This document shows positions 12,001 to 22,304 of a DNA stretch of 64,000 bases, in pieces. Source of the DNA: Chimonanthus salicifolius (taxonomy: Eukaryota; Streptophyta; Magnoliopsida; Laurales; Calycanthaceae); assembly GCA_013350335.1 (NCBI GenBank), contig CM023534.1, positions 8,213,542 to 8,277,541 of the forward strand, read 5' to 3'. A model generated the notes under the pieces. That model saw only the letters and a list, made by a program, of their open reading frames with translations, was not told the origin of the DNA and made no database searches. The position numbers were made by a program, and so were the translations under genes. Every line of letters starts with the position of its first letter. Position 1 is the first letter of the stretch.

Positions 12001-15000
12001 ATGAGTTCAAAATAATATTATGAATCTAAAAAAAGAAATTCCCATGCCAGATTGCTTGGCCTGCTATCATGTACAAATTTCGAAGCCCAATATGGCCAAT
12101 TTAGGTGGAATTTTACTACCTTTCAGTAACTCTAGCTTTTGATTTTGGTCTTTAAAAATTAATGGTCTATAATAGTTAAAAATTCAAGGGATATCACATG
12201 GTTGGGAAAATCAGTTGGGGGTAATATTTCATTCATCCCCCTTACAAGTTATCCCCTACATATAGCTTCTTAAAAGTAAATGGATAGTCTCCCAAAGAAA
12301 GCTCTCTAAGACATTTCCCTAGCATTTGGTCTTATATCTTACTTTTGACCATTTATTTCTGCAGTAGCAAATTCATTCCCTAAATGAAAAAACAAGATTT
12401 ATGATTTTTTTTTTTTGTTTTCCACATTTTTTAAATGAATTGGGATGATATTTAACTATTTTATAATATTGATTCCTTGAGATTGGATTTAATGCCACTT
12501 TTTGTAACGAATTGATGATTTAGTAAGAGAAATGTTAAATTACATTGTAACACAAAAGGTTTATCAAACTTTTTAATAATCTAGGATGGGGATTTTATTG
12601 TTCATCTACATTGAAAAAGAAATTGCAAAAATAGGAATTATCCTATGTTGTCATCCTAATGGCAAGGATCACAGAAGATGATGTCATTTGGGACATGTGG
12701 GTTAACCTCTTAAAAATCTAAACCACTAATTAATTTTTAAATTTACTATCTTTTTAGATTTTGTAAAACTATTAGAATCACCTTTGGATAGATCAAATGA
12801 CGAGTACTTGATTAGAAAATCTATAAGGTTTATCGTACCTCTCTCATTTGATCCGTCCAACATTGGGTTGAATAGTTTCACAAGATCTAAAAAGATACAC
12901 CTATGTATCCTAAGAAATTAATGAATGATTAAGATTTCAAGGGGTACACCCCACGTCCCAAATTACACTATTTAACAATGACAACATAGGATCATTACTT
13001 TTGCAAAAATATTCGTTATGACATGATTGGTAAATTGAAAAAGAAAATGCTCATGTAAGGATCTTACCATGTCAAGCATGTAGGAATCAATCGAGGCTAC
13101 TTCACACATCACTAGATCCCTCAATTTAAATATGATTTAAGTTGATGTGCAACCGAAGCATACTTGTAATTGGATTGAGTTGCATAAATATAAATATTTT
13201 ATCCATAGATTGAATTTAGTAATAAAAAAAACTAGAGTTAGTCTTGATGGGCCCCATTTTGGATAGTATGATATTTTCCATGACTTACGATCCATCCATC
13301 CATTTATCCATGTCATAGGATAGGGCCTATCCTCTAATGCGGCATGCTAAAGTCTATTCATCTATATCTAGTGAATGCATGCATTTGGTTTGGCCCCTTC
13401 AAGGGAAAAATCCTGGTTCTGCCCTTGAAAGCAAGGGCACAAACTAATGTAAGAAATCATGTGTGCTGGACATCCTTAATTGCAAATTCACCATGAATCT
13501 AAATGGGTCCTTGTACAAAAAAAGCCAACTAGAGTTGATACTCCTGGCATGTTTTAGTAGTCACAAAAAGGACTATGATAGCTGATTAAGGTTCTATGAT
13601 AGCTCTGAAGCTAAGCCCCCAGTGCAGATACGATCCCAACTAACTACAAAGTGACCAAGGTAGAAGAAAGCAAAGAGAACTAAGAACTACATTTCCCAAT
13701 CTTTCTCTGTATTGTAATTCATAAAATTCTCGACATTGAATACCGTGCATGGAGCTCTCTAATGTTCTATAAATTAAAACTACAAAGACTGAGTTCTGTA
13801 AAACTCAATAATGCTAACTGGGGATCAATAGCATAAGAACAAGTCATTTCATAAACATATAACAGTTAACCTTTAAAATAATTTAGAAACTACTAAATAA
13901 GGCTAATATATCTTACCGAAAAAAGATAGGCTAGTAGATGGGCCACCACTTACTTTGATCTAATTGTTCATCCAGGCTTTATGTATTTACCTGCTTTTGC
14001 ATCAGTAATGTTGAATGGGTTAACCTTCAAGTACCTGAACCAGACAATTATAGCAATGTTGGTCCCTTGCTTGGTTTTCTTGATCCTTGCAGCATGAATT
14101 GCAAACTATGGCTGTGTCTTATGTAGCAGGAAGTTGGATTATTGCTAAAAACCACCATGGGTATGTACCACATCTACAAAATATACAGAATGGAGGGAAT
14201 TAGAGATGCAGAATGCTTAATTATAGTGGTTAGCTTTTGTCGGCAAACATCTATCTGTTGTCAAGTAACTAAATAAAGTTTAATAAGATGTGAAGACATG
14301 TCTGAGTAAAGGGTTGCCCATGATATAAAATGTGGAGACAAAAAGATACACACACCATCGGTGTTATGTTGTAGCTCAATTTATCCTCATTACTAATATC
14401 TTTAAGGGCTCAGTTTTCCCATACGTATTTTTTTACTAGAGTATCCATAGCCCAATCACAAAAGTTGTGCTACTGAGAAGAATTGCATGATCCTCAAACA
14501 ATGGACATGCAAGGAATCTGTATGACCTATGTTTTGGTGACACAAGCATTGATTGCATGAGCCTTGCAATGGATAAACTGTGCGTCCAAAATTACTTAGG
14601 TTGGCTTGTTCTAGCCTATCTAATATTTGATCTTGTTGGATCTGGTCCCATGATGTGTCTTTGTGCTCAATCGTTAGTTTTAAGGGCATCTGTCCAAGGT
14701 GTCCAACTAGGAGTGAACCATTTGCAGTGTGGCTCATTAGTTCTACAGTCTCGATTGCTGAACCACATGCTAACTTGTATCTTCAGATTGGGGATAATGT
14801 AACATTCCTAGGATTGCAGGGTTCATGCAACAGCTGAACGACATTATTCTGTTATTAAATGAGAGTTATCCTCCATGTTGTGGCTCAATTGAAAGGTTTA
14901 CTTGACAACGGAACTGATTTATCAAAATGAAGACACGGGGCTTTGGAGAAATCAATGAAGAAGTACTCTTTGATAATATAGAACTTTTTATTTGCAGCCT

Positions 15001-15136
15001 CCTGCAAACGGTGCCTGCTGCGGTTCTTGATAAAGGCAAGGCAATTGCTGATGCTTATAGGACAGCAAGTACTCCAGAAGATGGTAAATCTGAAAAGTTG
15101 GACCCAGATCTGAAGCAACTAGAAGAGCTTCTTTGA
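6017..15136 (+). CDS. Predicted thylakoid-lumen protein of unknown function, seven exons
   Basis: Exons 6017-6191, 6403-6442, 7659-7729, 7811-7905, 10639-10706, 11217-11327 and 14998-15136 join in phase into 699 nt (232 aa), with a GT donor and an AG acceptor at every intron. Residues 1 to about 40 are rich in Ser, Ala, Arg and His and short of acidic residues, like a chloroplast transit peptide. Then come twin arginines (R44-R45), a hydrophobic stretch (46-55) and AYA at 60-62, the layout of a Tat-dependent thylakoid lumen signal. The mature part (about 170 aa) is predicted to be largely helical and hydrophilic, with recognisable blocks KKLEPLEAYVPA, LRVNIRAVAQYASE and SLEELDSLLLHASRNDP and an acidic end KLDPDLKQLEELL. 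It looks like a plant-conserved chloroplast protein; from memory, unchecked, it may be the domain catalogued as DUF7880. No catalytic motif is visible. The ATG at 6017 is preferred over the in-frame 5981 ATG because the transit peptide then starts MAATPT. Intron 6 (3.7 kb) and intron 4 (2.7 kb) carry transposon debris. Confidence 0.85.
8110..8597 (+). mobile_element. 3' end of a LINE (non-LTR retrotransposon), in intron 4
   Basis: Broken reading frames in this stretch resemble the C-terminal tail of plant L1-type reverse transcriptases: the reading RSVVLYGA near 8160, a block near 8400-8470 around REGRD-like text, and a final DGMVYDRVKWR-type segment before a TGATGATGATGA tail at about 8583. 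Several stops and frameshifts interrupt it. A relative with the same ending lies at 37760-38230. Only the 3' part is present, as expected of 5'-truncated LINE insertions. It lies in the same orientation as the host gene. Confidence 0.7.
12623..13007. mobile_element. Fold-back MITE in intron 6 of the lumen-protein gene
   Basis: The left arm begins TTGCAAAAATAGGAATTATC and continues CTATGTTGTCAT. The right arm is its reverse complement with a few mismatches (ATGACAACATAGGATCATTACTTTTGCAA, ending near 13007). Pairing goes on inward through TTTGGGAC, ATTAATTT, TCTTTTTAGAT and GATCAAATGA, so the two arms cover most of the ~385 bp. No ORF is present. The layout fits a non-autonomous DNA element able to form a hairpin. 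I could not make out a target-site duplication. Confidence 0.7.
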
Positions 15137-16150
15137 ACCCCTCAAGAATATTTTACACTTCTTTCTTATACTTGTATTAATTAATTTGAAGTACACTCAA
15201 TGAGACTATGATCTTCTGCTTTGCTGCATTAAATTGATCATTAGAAACATGCATCTTTGACCAGATACTGGAAAGAGGAATTTGGGAAACAATAATGATG
15301 CATGGTTCAATAGTCGATTGTTTCAGCTAAGCGTTTGGTGGCCCATCTATTAGTGTTCCTCTGATCAAAGAGATTCTTTCACTGAATATCACTGTAGAAA
15401 AATGGGGTATCAAAGAGCTTCACTTCAGAAAACTGTGATGGATGGTGAGAAAGAAAGTACATCAGAGTCATCAAATTTCATCCCGACAAACCATTAGTTG
15501 GAACCATGGGGTGATGAGAAGATTTTTATCCATTTCTCAGAGGATCCCACCAAATAACAGTCTTTTGGCCTGTTCTTTTATGATATCTGTAGGAATTATA
15601 AGAGACTTTGATACAGAATGGAAGGGGCAGATTTATAACCATACATCTCCACAATTCAAGTGCCCAAATTTTGGGTATTTGTCACTTGAAAAAAATATAG
15701 ATCACCTTTTTAAATGACAAAAACACCTACAAATGTGGTTTTCTCGTTAGATTGGAAAGTATTCTTTATGCAACATTGCGCAGAAGACTTTTATCTGGGT
15801 GTCATACTCATGCAGGTCTTATGTCTTCCTGATTGGACCACTCAACCAGGCTTTGATGTGGCAATCGATTACATTGTAATTTTTTTTTTTTCAATTGACT
15901 AGTGTAAAGAGTGATATCCTGAGACGAATGTGCAGATGATGATTTCACTTTAGATCGGGCCCGAGCCTTGAAGGTTCTCTGTCACTCAGGCCACGTCCAT
16001 TGACATTTATAAGACCTATTTTGAGAAAATCTGACAGTCTCAATGAAAATAGGCTGCAACATTAGAGCTCTTGTGATGGCATGAAAATCATGGGTGTTGG
16101 GTTGAGTTATAGATAGTCTGAATCCTTAGGTATTGGTCTATTCAGATCTC

Positions 16151-16183
16151 TCAATTTTTTTTTTGAATTTACGTGTGGAAAAC
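16151..16183 (-). mobile_element. 3' end fragment of the SINE-like family
   Basis: Read on the minus strand this is GTTTTCCACACGTAAATTC followed by an A run, matching the 3' end of the copies at 5165-5338 and 52981-53043. Only the tail is recognisable. Confidence 0.5.
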
Positions 16184-18183
16184 TTCAGAAACAGTTATAT
16201 TAAAAACCTTACGGTTGGTATCCCTGATCCCATAAATGCCATTTTTAATAATAAAAAAGTTAAAAAAAAAAAAAATGGTTGTGGTCATCTGGTTGAAGTG
16301 GCCTTGGGAAGAGATTAGCAATCCAAAGTGGGCCATTGCAAATACATGAATGAGATTGATGGCAGGGATTTATCCTGGAACAGTACCAACCAAAATTTGT
16401 ACGGTTTTAATTGGATGGTTTGAGAATTAGAATTGTCTCACAGTGCGGCCAGTGCCGTGTAACGTTTCTTACCAAATGTCACAAATTTCATTCTCAGGAA
16501 ATTAACAGCAATTGTTAATATTGGGATATTTTCCAATTCTTAGATTTTTATCGAGATTTTAGAGGGAAAATCTCACAGAAAATATATTATTTAAAAAATA
16601 ATAAATATAAAAAATAAATAATTTGGCCAGAGTTTGAAAACATAGATGATATTTCAATAATAAAAAATATATATTTAGTCCTAAGTGTTTTTAATGAGAA
16701 TTTAATGGTAAAATCTCGCGATTTTAACGGACATTTATCGTTTCTCGCTATAAGAATGTGTTTTTAATGGGAATTTACAGTTAAAAACGGCAGACGCGAT
16801 TAAACTAGGGTTTTTAACGTCCAAAAATTATTTTGCCAATATTTTCGTGATAAGAATAAAAATATCGGAGACATTTGTTACATTGGTTGCCACTAGTTAA
16901 TCTGATTGTATTTACTTGGGTTACTGACTTACTGGAAGGACTTTCACAGAAAATTCCAAATGACTTTCCATGAAAAGCCATGGCCACCCATACAGGCATG
17001 AGCGCACTTATCCTCATCTCCCAAGTCTCACCCACTCGAATACAAAAACTCATCAAAAAGTTCTCCGTGGAACATTTGACGAATATTCTTTCATATTTTT
17101 AGTATTTTACTTTTAGCCCATATTTATAATAAAATCCTAATAAAAAAGCCAAAATTTTCAAATATCTAACTCAATAAAATAAATTTCAGACATGGCTTTT
17201 TACAAATGCTTGAAAACAGAGTTAAAAAAGGCTTATACATAACGTTGGTGTATTATCCATTGTTTTTTATTTCTATTTTCCTTCATAAGCTCATTGATTT
17301 AAATCAATCAGATGACATATTGTTCATATCTGTCCAATATACATCAGTTTTCATCAAAATTGATATGAAGGCGACAACAAATTTAAAACTTCGCTCGAGT
17401 TTGGACTCTCGACTGCATGAAGAGAGAGACAACTCAACTATTTAAATAAAAGGCGAAAAATCGATTGGAGAATATGCTTCTCAGTTATTCATTTAATGGA
17501 TTAGTGGGTGGTCAACATTTTTCTCCCCTTTGCTGTTTTTTAATTCCTCTTAGCCAATAAAAATAGATGATACTATGTCAAAAATTCGATCCACGGACAC
17601 GTAATTGCTTATTATTAAAAGTACAGTCCTTTCTCCCTTATTTATTTTATCGCTTAAAAAAATAAGATCAAAATAGTACCTAGTTTGAAGAAATGGTCAT
17701 TTTTATAGAGTTTTAAACCTTTGAATCAAAATTTTGATATTGGTAAAAATAACTTGAAAATTGGTTGAAATTGATTTTTTTTTTTTAAAACAAGCATTAG
17801 TCAATTCTTTGTAGTATCGACTTATATTGGCCAATATGCATCAGCCGATGATACAACCTATAATGATGATTTGCCTCTGGCAAAAAACCACAATGCGTAT
17901 CGGTTGATAACTTATTTATGGATGACCCAAGTGTTCAATAATGCCCGTGATGATTTTTCTGTACTCTCATGCTCATTTTCTGCAATTTATCTAGGGCATT
18001 TTGTTTTGATAAGAGTAAATACTTGGAGCCATTCACTCTCATGGGTATGTAACTATGGATCATCAGCATTGTTTAAAAATTCAAAAAGATTTGAGCAAAT
18101 GAGTCTGAGTCGAGTCAACTCAACTCAACTCAAAAGAATTTTAGATGAGAGGAGAAAGCATAAGTAGTTTGGTCCCTGTATAT

Positions 18184-18293
18184 AAGGTCAGATCAAGCCT
18201 CCTTCGACCTGAGGAAGGTAATTCTTACAAGTCCCTCGTATACATCATGTCAGACAAAGCCTCCTTCGACCTTAGACGAAGGTAATTCTTACA
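18184..18293. repeat. Imperfect two-copy tandem repeat
   Basis: The block GTCAGA(T)CAAGCCTCCTTCGACC, a short variable part and GAAGGTAATTCTTACA occurs twice about 55-60 bases apart. It lies about 670 bp upstream of the germin-like gene start codon. Confidence 0.7.
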
Positions 18294-18607
18294 GACCACA
18301 CATTCCCTTTATGGTTGCCATTGCAAGTTGAAAGAACACTCTCAGAGCTGAATTTAGCTGTCATGTGTCTTCTTAGTGCTCCTTTTCTCTCTCTCTTTCA
18401 CATTCCCCGGGACTTGAGAACAGAGTTCTCAAAACTGCATAGTTGGGCCTGGATTCGTGGATTTTGAAAGTGTTGGACCATATAATGCGCTCAATCTATT
18501 CTGAAATTTAAGCTTTTTTCATTCTTGATCTGGGCCCATTCGTCGCAATATTATGGATTATGGTGCATCCATATGATTTTTGTGTTTTTGGTAATGGGCT
18601 TCTATTA

Positions 18608-18610
<3 letters not shown>

Positions 18611-18666
<56 letters not shown>
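18611..18666. repeat. (TA)n microsatellite
   Basis: About 56 bases of uninterrupted TA alternation, some 350 bp upstream of the germin-like gene. Confidence 0.95.
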
Positions 18667-18671
<5 letters not shown>

Positions 18672-18825
18672 CATCAAATTAACTTGGATAAATTCTTCCT
18701 CCCCTCTTTTATTTTATTTTGATAGTAAAACTGTAAAAGGGCTATCTTGTCGATTTCATGAGATGACCACATGCATCACAGCTCAAAATCTGTCTTCACT
18801 CTCGTTTCTTTCCAACCTTTCCATG

Positions 18826-18831
18826 CACGTG
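18826..18831. promoter_or_regulatory. CACGTG (G-box core) upstream of the germin-like gene
   Basis: The palindrome CACGTG lies within CCATGCACGTGAAAG, 86 bp before the TATA box at 18912, and overlaps a CATGCA (RY-like) word. G-box cores bind bZIP and bHLH factors in plants. Function here is inferred from motif and position only. Confidence 0.4.
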
Positions 18832-18911
18832 AAAGTTGCATGGCCTCTTTCTGGGTGTGGGCCTCCATACCCCCAACGAAGGGTCAAGCCCACTTCTCCT
18901 TTTCCCTTTCG

Positions 18912-18919
18912 TATATAAA
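18912..18919 (+). promoter_or_regulatory. TATA box of the germin-like gene
   Basis: TATATAAA lies 43 bases before the ATG at 18962, within CGTATATAAATCCATCC. The spacing implies a very short 5' UTR of roughly 10-15 bases if initiation is about 30 bases downstream, so initiation may differ. It is the best core promoter match in the gene's upstream flank. Confidence 0.6.
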
Positions 18920-18961
18920 TCCATCCAAGGCATACAATTTAGAGGAGGTAAGTCACACAAA

Positions 18962-19606
18962 ATGAAGATATTGCATATATTCTCTTGTTTGTTCTTCTTC
19001 TTCTTCCTTTTCTTCTTTTCTCATGGAGCAGTTCAAGATTTCTGTGTGGGAGACCTGTCTGGCCCAGAAGGGCCTGCCGGCTACTCGTGCAAGAAGCCCG
19101 CTAAGGTGACTGTCAACGACTTTGTCTACTCTGGCCTAGGCGTCGCAGGAAACACTTCTAATATCATTAAGGCTGCTGTGACCCCAGCCTTCGCGGCCCA
19201 ATTTCCGGGTGTGAATGGGCTTGGAATATCTATGGCCCGGCTAGACTTGGCCGTAGGCGGGGTGGTGCCCCTCCACACCCATCCCGGGGGATCAGAGCTC
19301 CTTGTGGTGATTCAAGGGTCCATTACTTGTGGCTTCATTTCTTCTTCCGCAAATCAAGTATACTTCAAGACCCTTAAGGTGGGAGATATCATGGTCTTCC
19401 CTCAAGGTCTGCTGCACTTTCAAATCAATGCCGGCAAAATTCCGGCACTGGCTTTTGTCAGCTTCAGCAGCCCAAGCCCAGGGCTTCAGATTACCGCATT
19501 CGCATTGTTTGCGAACAATTTACCTTCTGCTTTGGTGGAGATGACCACATTCCTCGATGATGCTCAAGTGAAGAAGCTCAAGGGTGTTCTGGGTGGCACC
19601 GGCTAA
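18962..19606 (+). CDS. Germin-like protein (ABP19/ABP20-type), secreted cupin
   Basis: An intronless 214-aa protein. Residues 1-23 form a signal peptide with a phenylalanine-rich core, probably cleaved after HGA. The mature protein starts [10 protein letters not shown]28 and C43 are placed for the conserved germin disulfide. Cupin box 1 (about 99-118) carries metal ligands H105, H107 and E112 in [11 protein letters not shown]; box 2 (about 138-155) reads [18 protein letters not shown] with ligand H152. An NTS sequon lies at 64-66. Blocks such as [17 protein letters not shown] and [11 protein letters not shown] at the C-terminus match the plant auxin-binding-protein-19/20 branch of germin-like proteins, which are apoplastic, often manganese-containing and sometimes reported as superoxide dismutases. 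Oxalate oxidase activity cannot be inferred. The in-frame ATG at 18836 lies upstream of the TATA box, so 18962, which opens directly with the signal peptide, is chosen. Length is normal and nothing is broken. Confidence 0.96.
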   Translation: MKILHIFSCLFFFFFLFFFSHGAVQDFCVGDLSGPEGPAGYSCKKPAKVTVNDFVYSGLGVAGNTSNIIKAAVTPAFAAQFPGVNGLGISMARLDLAVGGVVPLHTHPGGSELLVVIQGSITCGFISSSANQVYFKTLKVGDIMVFPQGLLHFQINAGKIPALAFVSFSSPSPGLQITAFALFANNLPSALVEMTTFLDDAQVKKLKGVLGGTG

Positions 19607-20005
19607 GTTCGTCATCAAATAATTGCTCATCATCTCCTTCCATTTACTTCTTTGAGATTTATTGGCTAATTAAGTAGGAATCCATCATTAATGGTAGTCT
19701 GTGGTGTTTAGACATGATGCAGTCGGCATTGAGTGGTGGAATAGCACATGTTTGTATGAGTTTGCAGTCTCTTGAGAAGAATGAGCAAAATTAGAATTTC
19801 CTTTAAATTTGATGTGTTATAAGAAAATTCATGGTGCAAAAATTACTATCTTTTTCAATATTTCTTTTTATAATATTACAGTGTCACATCAGCATAAGAG
19901 AGAGAGTTACACATATATATATTTAATGTACTAAAATGGTATTCTCGTATCACTTAGAAAATAAGTATCAGAAATCTATCACTTTCATCATTACTTAAAA
20001 AAGGA

Positions 20006-20192
20006 TAATTATAGGAGGAGCCTTGATTGTAAATCCCTGAATATAAGCGTCAACCGTGATTCTAGCCATTCGAGCTATAAAATCAGTATAGTCAGAAATA
20101 GGAATTCGTATGTATATAAATACCTCTCACTCTGTGTAAAAATATAGAAGAGAAATATACAGGAAAAGATATTTTTCCTATGACTTTTGACA
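20006..20192 (+). repeat. 5' LTR remnant of a Ty1/copia element
   Basis: About 187 bases that match 22120-22304 with few differences, including a TATATAAATACC promoter-like word and the end GACTTTTGACA. The first ~24 bases present in the 3' LTR (TGTTGGCGTGAG and onward) are missing, so the left end is truncated. No tRNA primer-binding site follows it. Confidence 0.85.
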
Positions 20193-22088
20193 TCAACAAT
20201 GAGGAACCCAATAAAGAGCTAAGTGTATCTTCAGAAGCAGAGACATGCTCCAAAGCAATATCTACATCACCTGAAGCTGAAATAGAAACCCCCCCTACTC
20301 ATCAGTACCCGAACGACCCATCTCTTGAGAATATCCCTGAGGTAAACTTTCCTACTATATCTTCAAACTCTAATGATATAGATATCTATGTTGGCTACAC
20401 TTTACCTTTCAGGCATAATCATGGCAAACCACCAAATCGATATTCTCCAGATATTGGAGAATGAAGCTCAAGGTATCCAATTGCCAACTATGTGTCTACA
20501 AAAAGGCTCTCCAAACCACTCAAGACATTCGTGCATGAACTCTCCTCATGCCGTGTTCCTACCAATGTTCATGAAGCTCTGAGAAATCCTAAGTGGACCC
20601 AGGCTGTGAAGAAAGAAATGGAGGCACTGCAGAAAAATGAAACATGGACTCTTGTTCCCTTGCCCAAAGGAAAAAAGACGGTAGGGTTTAAATGGGTGTT
20701 CTCCATTAAACACAAAGCAGATGGTTCGATTGACCGATACAAAGCAAGACTAGTAGCAAAAGGTTACACCCAGATATATGGTGTAGACTACCAAAAGACC
20801 TTCTCACGGGTAGCAAAATTGAACTCGGTTAGAGTATTGTTATCCCTTGCAGCAAACCTTGATTGGCCACTGCACTAGTTTGATGTAAAAAATGCATTTC
20901 TCCATGGTGATCTGGAGGAAGAGGTCTATATGGATGTTCCACCAGGATACACAGCAACTTCCGAAGTTGAGGTGGTGTGCAAATTATAACGAACATTGTA
21001 TGGCTTGAAACAATCACCTAGAGCATGGTTCGGACGATTCAGTTTGGCAATGAAGAAATATGGCTATCAACAAAGTAACTCATATCATACACTATTCTTA
21101 AAGCATCAACAGGGCAAGGTCACGGCCTTATTAATCTATGTAGACGACATGATTATTACAGGAGATTATCCGGAAGAAATATCAATGCTCCAAGAACATT
21201 TGGCGACTGAATTTGAAATGAAGAATCTGGGAGGACTTAAATATTTTCTAGGAATTGAGGTTGCTAGATCAAGGCAAGGTATATTCCTTTCCAATGAAAA
21301 TATATCATAGACCTTCTATCAGAGGTGGGACTACTAGAATGGAAGTCTGCAGACACACCAATTGTCCAAAACCACAAATTGGGACAATACCCAAACCAAG
21401 TGCCGGCAAACAAAGAAAGATACCAGAGATTAGTTGGAAAACTTATTTATCTCTCACACACTTGCCCAGACATTGCTTATGCGGTGAGTGTAGTAAGCCA
21501 ATTTATGCATTGTCTGAGTGAGGATCACATGGATCCGGTACTAAGAATTCTTCACTACTTAAAGTCATCCCCAGGGAAAGGGCTTATGTTCTCAAAAAAC
21601 AATTACCTCAAAGTCAAGGGATATACAGATGCAGATTGGGCAGGAAATATATCGGATCGAAAATCTACCTCAGGGTACTTCATGTTTGTTGGCGGGAACC
21701 TTGTGACGTGGAGAAGAAACAAAATGTGGTGGCTTTGTCAAGTGCTGAAGCTGAGTTCCGTGAGATAGCTAAAAGTTTTTGTGAGCTTCTCTGCCTTAAA
21801 AGACTATTAACAGAAATTCGTTTTGCCCCAAGTTGTGAGATGGATCTGTTCTGTGATAATAAGGCTGCAATTGATATCTCACACAATCCTATCCAATACG
21901 ATCGAACCAAACACGTGGAGGTAGATCGACATTTCATCAAGCAAAATCTTGAGAACAAGACAATCAGATTTCCTTTTGTTAAGTTTGAAGACCAATTGAC
22001 AGATGTACTCACAAAAGCGGTATGCAGCAAGAATTTTTACAACTCCCTTGACAAGTTGGGCATGAGAGACCTGTATGCACCAACTTAA
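20180..22088 (+). pseudogene. Decayed copia reverse transcriptase / RNase H polyprotein fragment
   Basis: The reading starts at a hydrophilic linker (20180-20464), then enters the reverse transcriptase (from about 20600, VKKEMEALQKNETWTLVPLP), with the catalytic YVDD at about 21140. An RNase H part follows with DADWAG near 21632, SSAEAE near 21740 and a DNKAA block near 21858. Breaks: in-frame stops at 20462-20464, 20876-20878 and 20987-20989, a frame change near 21303-21309 with a stop at 21308-21310, and another frame change near 21715-21722. The protein cannot be made as one piece, so the element is not autonomous. Decay is moderate: the family is still obvious. Confidence 0.92.
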
Positions 22089-22095
22089 GGGGAAG

Positions 22096-22304
22096 TGTTG
22101 GCGTGAGTTGTAATTAGAGTAATTATAGGAGGAGCCTTGGTTGTAAATCCCTGAATATAAGAGTCAACGGTGATTCTAACCATTCGAGTCATAAAATCAT
22201 TATAGTCAGAAATAAGAATTTTTATGTATATAAATACCTCTCACTTGTGTAAAAATATAGAAGAGAAATATACAGGAAAAGATATTTTTCCATGACTTTT
22301 GACA
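22096..22304 (+). repeat. 3' LTR of the Ty1/copia element
   Basis: The LTR starts TGTTGGCGTGAG directly after the purine tract and ends TTTTGACA, giving the usual TG...CA termini. It is 209 bp and has a TATA-like word near 22226. This short LTR is within the range of small copia elements. Confidence 0.85.

Larger units (their letters stand above)
15137..18820. other. Intergenic region between lumen-protein and germin-like genes
   Basis: The first few hundred bases should hold the 3' UTR of the upstream gene. The rest is AT-rich with no supported gene. A short reverse-strand SINE 3' end lies near 16151-16183. At 16500-16830 there is a loose array in which GTGTTTTTAATGNGAATTTA occurs twice (near 16686 and 16758). 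An imperfect tandem pair lies at 18184-18293 and a TA microsatellite at 18611-18666. Confidence 0.5.
20006..22304 (+). mobile_element. Internally deleted Ty1/copia LTR retrotransposon
   Basis: Two related LTRs (20006-20192 and 22096-22304) enclose about 1.9 kb that encodes only the region between integrase and reverse transcriptase, the reverse transcriptase and RNase H. Gag, protease and integrase are absent, and the internal part starts straight after the left LTR without a primer-binding site. A purine run AAGGGGAAG at 22087-22095 before the right LTR fits the polypurine tract. The order (RT last, before the 3' LTR) fits Ty1/copia. No matching 5-bp target duplication is seen, consistent with loss of the original left end. 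Confidence 0.9.
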
